A DNA stretch of 64,000 bases from Blautia pseudococcoides (GTDB lineage Bacteria; Bacillota; Clostridia; Lachnospirales; Lachnospiraceae), in the NCBI RefSeq assembly GCF_001689125.2, contig NZ_CP015405.2:3451001-3515000 (forward strand), read 5' to 3'. Below the pieces are notes generated by a model. That model saw nothing but the letters and a program-made list of their open reading frames with translations, was not told where the DNA came from and did not search any database. Shown here in pieces: positions 53,559 through 62,439 of this stretch (position 1 is its first letter; each line of letters opens with the position of its first letter). The position numbers and the translations under genes were made by a program.

Positions 53559-56500
53559 TTAGGCCAAACCTTTTTCCTCCAGCCAGTCTGCCAGAATGTG
53601 TTTTCCGGCCTTGATCTTCCCGGCCCTAAGCTGGAACTCTATCAGGGTCAGTAACGTAAATACCGCACACAGAATGATCATAAACACCACTGGGCCCCGT
53701 ATACTTTCCCCTCCTGAAATCGTACTTCTGAATGCCTCCACCGAATATGTGAACGGCACCCACTCATGAAGATAGGGGACAAAAGAACCTGAAATCTCAA
53801 GAGGATAGGTTCCCACAGAACCCGCAAGCTGAACCACCATAAATACCAGCATCAGAAAGCTTCCTACCTTGCCGATGAAATTGGTAAAGAAATACATCAC
53901 TGACATAAATGCCACACTGGCCAGACACGCAAAACCAATCGTTCTGCCCATCTCTGCCGGATTGAATCCGTCAAATACATGAAGAAGCAGTATCATGGCA
54001 ACCGCCTGCAAAACAGCTATGGTGTAAAGTACTGAGGCCTTGCTGAGCCACCAGGAAAATCCTGATTTTAGCTTACCTTTATATTTTGTCAGCGGGTACA
54101 TCAAACTGAACGCAATGCATCCCACCCAGAGTCCTACGCTCATCATATAGGGCGCCATTGCGTGCCCGTTATTCTCCACTGTGGTTATCATAGTCTCGCT
54201 GGTCTCAACCGGAGCAGCAAACATTTCCACGGTATCATCCGTGGACTTTGTATCTTTTACCTGCTTTGCTCCGTCCTGAAGACTGCTGCTGAGTGTCCGG
54301 GAACCATCGGCCGCCTGGCTGATACCGTCCCCCAGCTCTGCACTGCCGTCCCTTAGTTTTCCGGCCCCTTCCTGGATCGCTCCGGCCCCCTGACTTAACT
54401 GGGAGGCTCCATCCAGCAATGTGCTGTTATTTGCCGTTAGTTCCCTGGTCCCGGAAACCAAGGAACCAGTTCCGTCTTTCAGCTCTGCAGCTCCGTCGAA
54501 AAGCTGACCGCTTCCCTGGAGAAGTTCCTTAGCTCCGTCATCCAGCCGTGCTGCTCCGTCCGCCAAAGTCCCGGCTCCCTGGTCCAGGCTGCCGGCTCCC
54601 TGATCTAATTGACTGATCCCGGCTTCCAGTTCAGGTACCTTTCCCTGCAGTGTCCCGGCACCATCATTCACCTGGCCTGCCCCTGTACTCACGCTGGTAA
54701 TTCCCTTCAGAAGACTGTCACTCCCGTACAAAAGCGGCTGCATAGCCTCTGTTCTGAACTGTTCGCCTCCCGCTGCCGCCTGCCCGATTCCGGCCTTCAG
54801 AAGCGGAGACTTCTGATCCAGCTCAGCCGTTCCTGCCTCCAGCTGCTCTGCGCCTGCCTTTGCCTGGCCTGCGCCCTCATACAGCGCCAAGGCCCCGTTC
54901 TCCAGTGCTGCCATATTCCCCGTTACCGCCTTCACGCCGCCTGTATAAGCAGCTGTTTTGTCAGCAAGGGTCTGGCTGCTGTCCCGCAGTTTTCCAACCG
55001 CAGTTACCACCTGTTCCATGGCCTGCGTATCCGCATCGGATGCCTGGCTGGTTTCCACAGTAGTCACGGTCTGTCCTTTCACCCTGTCAAGCGCATTCAA
55101 AGCCCCATCCGCGGATGCTGAAACAGCTTCCCCTGTTCCTCTCAAAGCTGTGCCGCTTTCCCTTAACAGAGCTGCCACATTTTCCAGCCGGCTGTTGCTT
55201 TCATTTACTGCATTCTCATTTTCCTGCGCTGCCGCAACAGCCTGATTGGCCGCCTGGGCAACCAGTTCTATATCTCCCGAAGCCACCGCAGCCTCAAGAG
55301 CTGCCGCCAGCCCATCCGAAGATACGGCATTGACACTGCCAATTCCATCCGCAGAAGTTTCCAGCTCCCCGGCTTTTCCCTGCAGTTCATCTGCCAGCCC
55401 ATAGAGGACATCCAAAGCCTGCTTTGCCTCTGAGACATCCACATCCGTCTGAACCGTCGCCGCCTCCCCGGAGGCCGGTGTTCCGCTTCCGCCTGCTGTC
55501 AACATGGCATAAAGCTGTTCCAGTCCCTGATTCAGCGCTAAAACCCCATCTGCCAGTTGTTCCGAATTGGCTCCGCCTTCACCATTGACTGCCTCCATAC
55601 CGGCTTTCACCTGTCCGATTCCGGCTTTCAGATTTCCGCTTCCGGTTTCCAGGTCTTTTGTCCCCTGGGCAAGAGCCTCTGCCCCCACATGAATCTGTTC
55701 TGCCGCATCCGGCAGTGTATCCGTACTCTGCCTGAGGACTTCCAGCCCTCTGCATAGCTCTGCCATAGCTGCATCTGCATTCGATACCCCCACTTTCAGT
55801 GATGTACCTCCTGCTTCAAGCTGTACCGCTCCGTCCGCCAGTGCACCTGTGCCCTGAACAAGCTGATCCACACCCTCTTTCAATACAGGCACCTTTCCAT
55901 CCAGTTCCGAAAGTCCTTTATGCAGTGCCCCGGTGCCGTCTTTCAGCTCCCAGGCCCCGGAAACCAGGGCGCCGGTCCCGTCAGAAAGTTCGCTTACCCC
56001 TGACTTTGCCGCCGTCACACCATCCTTCAGTTCGGCTGCTCCCGAATCCAGCTGTCCGGCTCCGCTGTTTACTGTGCTGACGCCGTCCACATAGGTTTTC
56101 AGGCCCACACGCAGCGTATCGCTCCCCTCCCGGAACGTAAGCGAGCTGTCCGCCAAAGTCTCAAGATTATCCGTTATGGTCCGGTTCCCCTCAGAGACCT
56201 TATCCATGCCCTCTTTCAAATCTCCGGACCCGTCAGCTGCCTCCTGCATTCCATCCCCGGCCTCAGCGATCTGGTCAAACACAGCCTGCGTATAAGTCTT
56301 GGTCACTTCCTCCGCCACACTGTTTTTCACCTTCTCCATAGCCGTCTCACTCATTTTAGACGCAATATAATTCGTTCCCGGATTCGTCTGATAAGCAAGC
56401 TCCATCTTCTCAGGTTTTTCATCCATCACCGTAGCAGCATTGGCAGAAAAATCCTCAGGGATCGTGATCATCATATAATACGTCCCATTCCTCAGTCCTC

Positions 56501-56777
56501 TCTTTGCCGTCTCTGCATCCACAAAATTGAAACAAAGCGACTCCTCATCCCTGAGTTTCTCTGTCAGCTCCTTCCCCACATTCAATTCCCTGTCATTATA
56601 GGAAACTGCTCTGTCCTCATTCACCACCGCCACCGGCAGCTTATCCAGATTTCCATAAGGATCCCACATAGACCCCAAAAAAAGCGTCGTATAAATTGTA
56701 GGAATCAAAATAATCGCCACAACCACCACCAAAAGCAGCTTATTGTGGACCAGTCCCTTCCATTCCTTTCTCAGCAA
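53559..56777 (-). CDS. YhgE/Pip-family membrane protein with long repeat region
   Basis: 1072 residues. One N-terminal membrane segment (about 11-34), an extracytoplasmic N-terminal domain, a very long region (about 170-850) built of short units of the type DGAxxLxxGxxxL, and five C-terminal membrane segments (about 855-1050). Starts at TTG (56775-56777) 8 nt after GGGG; no better start is available. YhgE/Pip proteins serve as phage receptors in lactococci and belong to the same broad superfamily as EsaA of type VII secretion; function otherwise unknown. The repeat region should form a long extracellular stalk. A TetR gene lies beyond the repeat-rich intergenic region and is its likely regulator. 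Confidence 0.88.
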   Translation of the reverse strand: MLRKEWKGLVHNKLLLVVVVAIILIPTIYTTLFLGSMWDPYGNLDKLPVAVVNEDRAVSYNDRELNVGKELTEKLRDEESLCFNFVDAETAKRGLRNGTYYMMITIPEDFSANAATVMDEKPEKMELAYQTNPGTNYIASKMSETAMEKVKNSVAEEVTKTYTQAVFDQIAEAGDGMQEAADGSGDLKEGMDKVSEGNRTITDNLETLADSSLTFREGSDTLRVGLKTYVDGVSTVNSGAGQLDSGAAELKDGVTAAKSGVSELSDGTGALVSGAWELKDGTGALHKGLSELDGKVPVLKEGVDQLVQGTGALADGAVQLEAGGTSLKVGVSNADAAMAELCRGLEVLRQSTDTLPDAAEQIHVGAEALAQGTKDLETGSGNLKAGIGQVKAGMEAVNGEGGANSEQLADGVLALNQGLEQLYAMLTAGGSGTPASGEAATVQTDVDVSEAKQALDVLYGLADELQGKAGELETSADGIGSVNAVSSDGLAAALEAAVASGDIELVAQAANQAVAAAQENENAVNESNSRLENVAALLRESGTALRGTGEAVSASADGALNALDRVKGQTVTTVETSQASDADTQAMEQVVTAVGKLRDSSQTLADKTAAYTGGVKAVTGNMAALENGALALYEGAGQAKAGAEQLEAGTAELDQKSPLLKAGIGQAAAGGEQFRTEAMQPLLYGSDSLLKGITSVSTGAGQVNDGAGTLQGKVPELEAGISQLDQGAGSLDQGAGTLADGAARLDDGAKELLQGSGQLFDGAAELKDGTGSLVSGTRELTANNSTLLDGASQLSQGAGAIQEGAGKLRDGSAELGDGISQAADGSRTLSSSLQDGAKQVKDTKSTDDTVEMFAAPVETSETMITTVENNGHAMAPYMMSVGLWVGCIAFSLMYPLTKYKGKLKSGFSWWLSKASVLYTIAVLQAVAMILLLHVFDGFNPAEMGRTIGFACLASVAFMSVMYFFTNFIGKVGSFLMLVFMVVQLAGSVGTYPLEISGSFVPYLHEWVPFTYSVEAFRSTISGGESIRGPVVFMIILCAVFTLLTLIEFQLRAGKIKAGKHILADWLEEKGLA

Positions 56778-57220
56778 ATCACATTCCCCTTTCTATCACC
56801 ATGATTTCCAACACGCCCTCTACCATTCTATGCCCCATCCTCATTTTAGCATGTTACTGTTCACTCCATTCTCAACAGCAAGCTCTGCCATACACAGTTT
56901 TGCCCTTTCAGGTATTTCCGCCTCTCAGCCAGCAAAATACAGCGAATCATCCCTAGCGCCTGCTAACTCAGAATTTCTCTTCGCCCCGTCTCACAGAACA
57001 ACATCCCATGACCGTGACTTATAACATACTCCACTTCCATTAATAGATACCGTGTTGATTTCTAAAGCAACCTGTATTATACTAAAATCACCCCACCCCC
57101 ACAACCATCAATCTCCCCTCACCCTATCCATTACTAGACACACCCACCCCCATATGTAGCATTTTATACTTTTTTAACATTTCCCCACACCATGTAACCA
57201 CACACCCTCAGGCCACACCC
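56778..57220. other. Long intergenic stretch, C/A-rich on the plus strand
   Basis: No gene seen. From about 57060 the plus strand becomes almost free of G, leading into the tandem array. No confident promoter for the YhgE-type gene or TetR operator was recognised. Confidence 0.5.
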
Positions 57221-57629
57221 CGCTCACCCGCACTATACAACCATGTAATCCTACAAGCTTCACCCACTCACCCCGCACCATACAACCACGTAATCCCACA
57301 AACTTCACCCGCTCACCCACGCAACATACAACCATGTGATCCCACAAAATTCACCCGCTCACCCACGCAACATACAACCATGTGATCCCACAAGCTTCAC
57401 CCGCTCACACCCACACTATACAACCACGTAATCCCACAAACTTCACCCGCTCACCCACGCAACATACAACCATGTGATCCCACAAGCTTCACCTGCTCAC
57501 ACCCACACTATACAACCCACAAGCTTCACCTGCTCACACCCACACTATACAACCCACAAGCTTCACCTGCTCACACCCACACTATACACCCCACAAGCTT
57601 CACCCACTCACACCCGCACTATACAACCA
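57221..57629. repeat. Tandem repeat array, G-poor, ten units of 37-46 bp
   Basis: Units run from CGCTCACCC to AAGCTTCACC: lengths 44, 45, four of 46, three of 37 and a partial last one. The 37-bp units lack the middle CATGTGATC / ACGTAATC segment. Core shared words are ACTATACAACC or CATACAACC and CCCACAAGCTTCACC. Units are contiguous, without spacers, so this is not CRISPR. The strand carries very few G residues. Confidence 0.9.
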
Positions 57630-57838
57630 GGTGAAGTCGCAGCGGCAGGGCCGGGAGGGCAGGGTGTCAGGTGAGGGATGTTTTAGTGGAGCGCCAGGGA
57701 GATCCACCTGCCCCAGTCGCTTACTGAGGAAGCCGCTGCTGACGAAGTTAGCGAATGGGAGCAGGTTAGCTCCCTGGCAGCGGAACGCTTCCCTCACCTG
57801 ACACCCTGCCCTCCCGGCCCTGCCGCTGCGACTTCACC
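57630..57838. repeat. 209-bp near-palindrome with perfect 49-bp arms
   Basis: Bases 57630-57678 are the exact reverse complement of 57790-57838. The 111-nt interior is also largely self-complementary (CCAGGGAG/CTCCCTGG; ACCTGCCCC.. with ..GGGAGCAGGT), so a single hairpin of about 90 bp could form. GC-rich arms, no U tract. It adjoins the tandem array and ends 29 bp before the TetR gene. Confidence 0.92.
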
Positions 57839-57867
57839 GTCCCCCCTATACACGAAAGGAGCCCCCC

Positions 57868-58446
57868 ATGCCCAAAAAACCCGACCGCCGTGTCCGCAAA
57901 ACCAAATCCCACCTCCGCGCCGGCCTCTCCAAACTCATGCAGCACAAAAGCATCAAAGAGATCACCGTAAAAGAACTGGTAGAAGAGGTAGACATCAACC
58001 GTTCCACCTTCTATCTCCACTACACTGACATCTACAACCTGCTGGAAACCATAGAGAACGAACTCCAGGAAGAAATCCTGAAGATCATCCAGGAACACCC
58101 TGTCAGCCCCTTCAACGAGGCCAGCTTCCCCTTTATAGAGGACATCTTCCTAATCCTCTGGGAAAACAAAGACATCTGCAGTGCCCTTTTAGGCCCCAAC
58201 GGCGACATGTCCTTTGTCAGCCGCATAGAGAGCATTATATCCGAGCACAGCCTGAAGGTCCTAAAAGCCACCTTCCCGGAAAACATGGACAGCCTGAAAT
58301 ACTCCTATTCCTTCTGTCTGACAGGATGTATCGGCCTAATCAAAACCTGGCTGGACTCAGACACCGGGGAATCCCCCCAGCATATGGCTGATCTGACCTT
58401 CCGCCTCATCATGAACGCATTAAAAGACATCTACCCCAAACCGTAA
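57868..58446 (+). CDS. TetR/AcrR-family regulator
   Basis: 192 residues. N-terminal HTH (residues about 12-58: KSHLRAGLSKLMQHKSIKEI, then VDINRSTFYLHYTDIYNLL) and a C-terminal domain of the TetR_C_7 kind (ICSALLGPNGDMSFVSRIES...). GAAAGGAGCC precedes the ATG. TetR proteins of this kind often neighbour YhgE-type genes, which supports regulation of the 1072-residue protein. Rich in C-ending codons compared with most of the window. Confidence 0.9.
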   Translation: MPKKPDRRVRKTKSHLRAGLSKLMQHKSIKEITVKELVEEVDINRSTFYLHYTDIYNLLETIENELQEEILKIIQEHPVSPFNEASFPFIEDIFLILWENKDICSALLGPNGDMSFVSRIESIISEHSLKVLKATFPENMDSLKYSYSFCLTGCIGLIKTWLDSDTGESPQHMADLTFRLIMNALKDIYPKP

Positions 58447-58480
58447 GCAATTCTAAACTTTGGTCCTTTACCGTCAGCAA

Positions 58481-58569
58481 AAAGCCTGGGATACCGGGTC
58501 CTATCAGATGCCTCATGCACTACACGATCTGCATGATACATCCATATAGAACCCGGCATCCCAGGCTTT
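58481..58569 (-). terminator. Long hairpin between TetR and DUF975 genes (terminator or small repeat)
   Basis: AAAGCCTGGGATACCGGGTC... pairs with ...GAACCCGGCATCCCAGGCTTT (two mismatches in 24), and the interior (ATGCCTCATGCA / TGCATGATACAT) pairs further, so almost the whole 89 nt can fold. Minus-strand end reads GGCTTTTTG, fitting a terminator for the DUF975 gene; its length is unusual for one. Confidence 0.6.
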
Positions 58570-58652
58570 CCAAAAACAGCTCCCACACCTTTACCGAACC
58601 AGCCTGCCGGCATATATCCGCTGACTGCCTTCCGCAATCTGTGCGTCACACT

Positions 58653-59396
58653 CTAATAACTTTCCCTTGCACTCTTGGCAAACCAATCTTCCCTAAGCGT
58701 CACATAAAGTTCTACATTAGTAGCGTCCACATAAGGCTTCACATAGAAAATCCCAGCGATCCCGCATGTAACCGCACCCACGAACAACCATCCAATAAAA
58801 GAAAGATCCAGGAAAAAAGCTTCCCACTTCTGTCCATACATCATCTCTTTACTGATTCGCAGTGCTTCCCTGTAATCAATATCCGGCTGCTCCGCCAGTA
58901 TATACGGAACCATACGGTAGGCATAACTCATCACGATCCCCGGAATCACCAAAAGCAGTGTCCACAGAGCAACAAACAGATTCTTCATGAACATGACCAG
59001 CACGGAATTTCCATAAAAACCGCTTTGAAAACCAAACAGCAGTTTAGAAACAGGCGCCTTATAATCCCTGTTTTCCACATAAAATCTACAGGCTCCCACC
59101 AACAGCATCTGGAATATAAAAACATCGAGAAGAATCACAGCCAGTGAAACAGCACCTGAGCTGAACGCATTTCCTCCCCAGTTAAAAAATAAATGGTCCC
59201 AGTCAAAACTTAAATGAAGCCCTGAAAATTCCAAAAACGAACCAGATGCTCCATCACTGTCATAATTACGCCCGTACTTAGCCGCCACCAAAGAAGCTAT
59301 CAAGGACACCAATACTGCAGGCCCGTAATTTCTCAGGAAATTGGCTTTTCCGTTCATTTTAAGTTCCATTCTGTTCCACATATTATCATCCCCCAT
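58653..59396 (-). CDS. DUF975-family membrane protein
   Basis: 247 residues, about six hydrophobic segments; FLRNYGPAVLVSLIASLVAAKYGR at the N terminus and WTLLLVIPGIVMSYAYRMVPYILAEQPDIDYREALRISKEMM in the middle are typical of DUF975 (PF06161) proteins. Function unknown. Starts are uncertain by a few codons: the ATG at 59396 and the one at 59381 (MWNRMEL) are both possible. Confidence 0.82.
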   Translation of the reverse strand: MGDDNMWNRMELKMNGKANFLRNYGPAVLVSLIASLVAAKYGRNYDSDGASGSFLEFSGLHLSFDWDHLFFNWGGNAFSSGAVSLAVILLDVFIFQMLLVGACRFYVENRDYKAPVSKLLFGFQSGFYGNSVLVMFMKNLFVALWTLLLVIPGIVMSYAYRMVPYILAEQPDIDYREALRISKEMMYGQKWEAFFLDLSFIGWLFVGAVTCGIAGIFYVKPYVDATNVELYVTLREDWFAKSARESY

Positions 59397-59454
59397 TCTC
59401 CGGAATCAGTGAAAATACCGGATACTTTTTTCACTGTTCCATATTACCATACTT

Positions 59455-60402
59455 TCATGGAAAATGATACTTCTTTACTGTATTTTCTACCTGGGTAATA
59501 CTCCTTACCCCTTCCGTTGCCCCCATTTTCTCCACTGCCAGCGCGCCGCAGGCATTTGCATATGCTGCTGCCGTATGCAAATCCATTTCCCTCGCCAGTG
59601 CATACACAAACCCTGCTGCAAAACAGTCACCCGCCCCTGTTGTATCCACACACCGGACTCCGGGAACCGCCGGGCTTTCAAAAAACAATTCCCTGTTCTT
59701 CACAAAGCACCCCTTATCCCCGCATTTAATCACCACATTGCCCACACCACAGTCCAAAAATACATCCGCAATTTCATGCAGCTCTCTCTTCCCGGTAACC
59801 AGCACTGCCTCCTCATAATTAGGGAAAAGAAAATCCACAAAGGACAGTGCCTCCCGTATCTCTTCGGCTGTCTCCCCGTTTTTTCTCTTGGTCATATCCG
59901 CGCAGACCAGTATCCCCTGTGCTTTGGCCCTGGAAAACAACCGGGCCATATCTTTGCTGCCAAGCCTGGGAAAGACAAAGATACTGGCAAAACTAAGTAT
60001 TTTCACATTCCGAAGAAAATCCCCCTCCAGATGTTCCCCGGAAAGTATGCGCAGAGTTCCATGTGGATTCGTCAGAAAACACCGCTCCCCGTTTTCCTTC
60101 ACCAGCACCACATTGATGCCTGTATCCACACCGGGTTCCGTCCTGGCAAAATCAAGTCCTATCCCCCATTTCCGGCAATGGCCTCTGATAATCTCCGCAG
60201 CCGGGTCCTCACCAAGCACAGTAAGAAGCCGGACCTCCTCTCCCAGCTTTGCCAGAACAGAGGCTTCATTCAGAGCGTCCCCGCCTGTCCTCATGGTGAT
60301 GGCTTCCGCCGGACTTGAGCCGGTCTGAAAAACGCCCTCATCTGCCGGCTCTGCCAGCACATCCAATATGGCTGCACCCACAATTAAAATTTTTCCATCC
60401 AT
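59455..60402 (-). CDS. PfkB-family carbohydrate kinase
   Basis: 315 residues. PfkB motifs: GGDALNEASVLAKLG near the N terminus (substrate side) and DTTGAGDCFAAGFVYAL (catalytic Asp, anion hole) near the C terminus. The frame is open upstream but AAAGGAG lies 7 nt before the ATG at 60400-60402, giving MDGKILIVGAAILDVL. Phosphorylates a sugar, nucleoside or related compound; substrate unknown. Lies 75 nt after the XRE-type regulator gene on the same strand and may be co-transcribed with it. Confidence 0.88.
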   Translation of the reverse strand: MDGKILIVGAAILDVLAEPADEGVFQTGSSPAEAITMRTGGDALNEASVLAKLGEEVRLLTVLGEDPAAEIIRGHCRKWGIGLDFARTEPGVDTGINVVLVKENGERCFLTNPHGTLRILSGEHLEGDFLRNVKILSFASIFVFPRLGSKDMARLFSRAKAQGILVCADMTKRKNGETAEEIREALSFVDFLFPNYEEAVLVTGKRELHEIADVFLDCGVGNVVIKCGDKGCFVKNRELFFESPAVPGVRCVDTTGAGDCFAAGFVYALAREMDLHTAAAYANACGALAVEKMGATEGVRSITQVENTVKKYHFP

Positions 60403-60477
60403 CTTCTCACTCCTTTGCTTCCCCTTTATCCCCTTGACTACTCTGTCAGCCACGGGCGGCCCCGGCTCTGTCAAGGT

Positions 60478-61554
60478 CTATCTGCCGCCCTCCCGGAACT
60501 TTGCAAATAAATCCTTAAACTCCTGCCGGTCCCTTAAAAAGTCAAACGCTTCCCCTTTTTCTATCTCCATTAATAACCCGTTACGCATTCGCTCAAATAT
60601 TTCCTTCTGCTGTCCGTTATCTGCGCTCTGTTCCGCCAGCTTATCATACAATCTGCTTTCCCCCGGATTCCATGGTTTCCCCATAGATTCCAGCATTCTC
60701 TCCAGCAGTTCCAAGGTTCTGACCGCATCCTTTTCAGCCACCGCAGCCGAATAATCCGCCACATACTTTCCGTATTCCCACAGATCCAGCAGTTCCACCG
60801 CATCTCTGCATTTTCTCCTATAATATTCCACGCCCTCATCGCATCCCTGCTCCTTACAGATTTCCATAAGGACGATCAGGCAATTCTGTACATCTCCTGC
60901 TGCCTGGAGAAGCTTCTTCTGGGTCAGCTTCACTGCCTCCTCTGTTTTGCCCTGTTTTCTGTAAAGGAGGATAAGCATGGGCCTTTTATCCACGCCCAGG
61001 TCAGGGATCTCCTCCAGCAGTTCCGCTGCCCTGTGGTATTCCTCCATCTGAATGTAATCACCTACCAGCATATTCAGGGCGCTGCCTCTGATTCCCCAAT
61101 CGGCTTTTTTGTCCCTGGCAACTCTCTCAAATAATCCCCTTATCTCCTCCTCATACCCCGCCTTATCCTCTTCCGCCGTAGGAAACATAAGAAGGGCACC
61201 TTTCAGAAACCCGGCGAGATTGTAAATCAGCTTATAACTGTTGGGATACTCCTTGATCTTCTGCACCGCCAATTCATGTCCCGGCTTATACCCGCTCTCT
61301 TTCAGCACTGCAAAAATACGGCTGCAAAAATGATTGATCTCCTCGTCGGTCAGCTCCTCCTTAAAAGACAGCAGTGTATTTAAATCCACCTTCAAAAGCC
61401 TTGCAAGGGGCGGAAGCAGCGTAATATCAGGATAGCTCACTCCCTTTTCCCATTTGTTGACAGCCGGTGCTGATATCCCCAGATACTCTGCTGCCTGTTC
61501 CTGGGTCAGCTTCAATTCTTTTCTTCTCGTTCTGATAATCTCATTGATCTTCAT
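60478..61554 (-). CDS. XRE-family helix-turn-helix regulator with TPR-like tail
   Basis: 358 residues. Residues 1-60 are an XRE HTH (MKINEIIRTRRKELKLTQEQAAEYLGISAPAVNKWEKG, described in two parts: recognition near ISAPAVNKW). The remaining helical region has TPR-like pairs (YHRAAELLEEI, RPMLILLYRKQGKTEEAVKLT). Longer upstream frames were rejected: GGAGG sits 8 nt before the ATG at 61552-61554. Such proteins often respond to peptides or cell state. Minus-strand TATAAT at 61642-61647 is its likely -10. Confidence 0.85.
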   Translation of the reverse strand: MKINEIIRTRRKELKLTQEQAAEYLGISAPAVNKWEKGVSYPDITLLPPLARLLKVDLNTLLSFKEELTDEEINHFCSRIFAVLKESGYKPGHELAVQKIKEYPNSYKLIYNLAGFLKGALLMFPTAEEDKAGYEEEIRGLFERVARDKKADWGIRGSALNMLVGDYIQMEEYHRAAELLEEIPDLGVDKRPMLILLYRKQGKTEEAVKLTQKKLLQAAGDVQNCLIVLMEICKEQGCDEGVEYYRRKCRDAVELLDLWEYGKYVADYSAAVAEKDAVRTLELLERMLESMGKPWNPGESRLYDKLAEQSADNGQQKEIFERMRNGLLMEIEKGEAFDFLRDRQEFKDLFAKFREGGR

Positions 61555-61641
61555 AATATTGTCCTCCATATTCAAGACGGACAGCCGGAGCCAGCCCCCG
61601 CTCTGCTTTTTATTTCCAAGGCAAAGTTTTTTGCTATGTTC

Positions 61642-61647
61642 ATTATA
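61642..61647 (-). promoter_or_regulatory. -10 box of the XRE gene
   Basis: Minus-strand TGTTATAAT; a weak TAGTGC lies 17 nt upstream. The rest of the 371-bp gap to ferritin shows no gene. Confidence 0.4.
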
Positions 61648-61844
61648 ACAGATGTACATTCCCTGCACTATTGAATCCTTTTTAATTTTCGGTCAATAAC
61701 TTTAACCATAAGTCAAATTACAAACCGCCCTCTTCCCGGCATCCCTTTCCTTCTTATGCCCGCCCTACGAGCCACAGCCTGCCGTCCCGTACCCGGCAAA
61801 ACTCCCAAACTGCCGGTGTTAAAATGCCGGTCATAATTTTACCA

Positions 61845-61873
61845 TTGTTGAAACCGGCCGGGCGTGCTATAAT
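61845..61873 (+). promoter_or_regulatory. Promoter of the ferritin operon
   Basis: TTGTTG (61845-61850), 17 nt, TATAAT (61868-61873). Followed by AAGGAGG 8 nt before the start. Confidence 0.65.
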
Positions 61874-61925
61874 CTAAATTGCAGGATACCTGCATAAAAT
61901 AGTCCAATTTAAGGAGGTTTTTACT

Positions 61926-62438
61926 ATGTTAGACAAAAAAGTATCTGAACTGCTGAACACGCAGATCAACAAAGAATTCTACTCCGCCTATCTATATCTG
62001 GATTTTGCCAATTATTATAAAGACCAGGGACTTGACGGTTTTGCCAACTGGTACAACGTACAGGCCCAGGAGGAACGTGACCATGCCATGCTCTTCATCC
62101 AGTATCTGCAGAATAACAGTGAACAAATATCGCTGGAATCCATAGACAAGCCGGACAAGGTCTTTGACGCCTTTGACCAGCCCCTCCATGCAAGCCTGGA
62201 ACACGAGCGCTATGTGACCAGCCTGATCCATAACATCTACGACGCTGCGTACACTGTAAAGGATTTCCGTACCATGCAGTTTTTGGACTGGTTTGTAAAA
62301 GAACAGGGGGAAGAGGAGAAGAACGCAGAGGATTTGATCCGCAAATTTGAGCTCTTCGGACACGACTCCAAAAGCCTCTATATGCTGGATTCCGAACTGG
62401 CGGCCAGAGTATACGCTGCCCCTTCCCTGGTACTCTGA
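61926..62438 (+). CDS. ftnA: Ferritin
   Basis: 170 residues, four-helix iron-storage protein. Ferroxidase ligands: Glu in INKEFYSAYLYLDFANYY (about residue 17), Glu and His in VQAQEERDHAMLF (about 50-53), Glu in FVKEQGEEEKNAED (about 130). Stores iron as ferric mineral and limits oxidative damage. The next gene starts 1 nt after the stop and encodes a Bfd-like ferredoxin that could reduce and release the iron. Confidence 0.95.
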   Translation: MLDKKVSELLNTQINKEFYSAYLYLDFANYYKDQGLDGFANWYNVQAQEERDHAMLFIQYLQNNSEQISLESIDKPDKVFDAFDQPLHASLEHERYVTSLIHNIYDAAYTVKDFRTMQFLDWFVKEQGEEEKNAEDLIRKFELFGHDSKSLYMLDSELAARVYAAPSLVL

Positions 62439-62439
62439 T

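Noticed and set aside
54609..55121. Plus-strand open frames across the YhgE-like gene
   Set aside because: They arise from the repetitive codons of the minus-strand gene; Cys/Leu/Ser-rich translations with no family resemblance.
57221..57629. Possible CRISPR array
   Set aside because: Units are contiguous and nearly identical along their whole length, with no unique spacers and no cas genes in the window.
57766..58098. Minus-strand open frame of 110 codons overlapping the palindrome and TetR start
   Set aside because: It is antisense to the TetR gene and depends on the palindrome sequence; composition (Phe, Gly, Val runs) is typical of a shadow.
62347..62439. Upstream extension of the Bfd-like gene
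   Set aside because: It lies inside the ferritin frame; the four-Cys domain begins just after the ATG at 62440.
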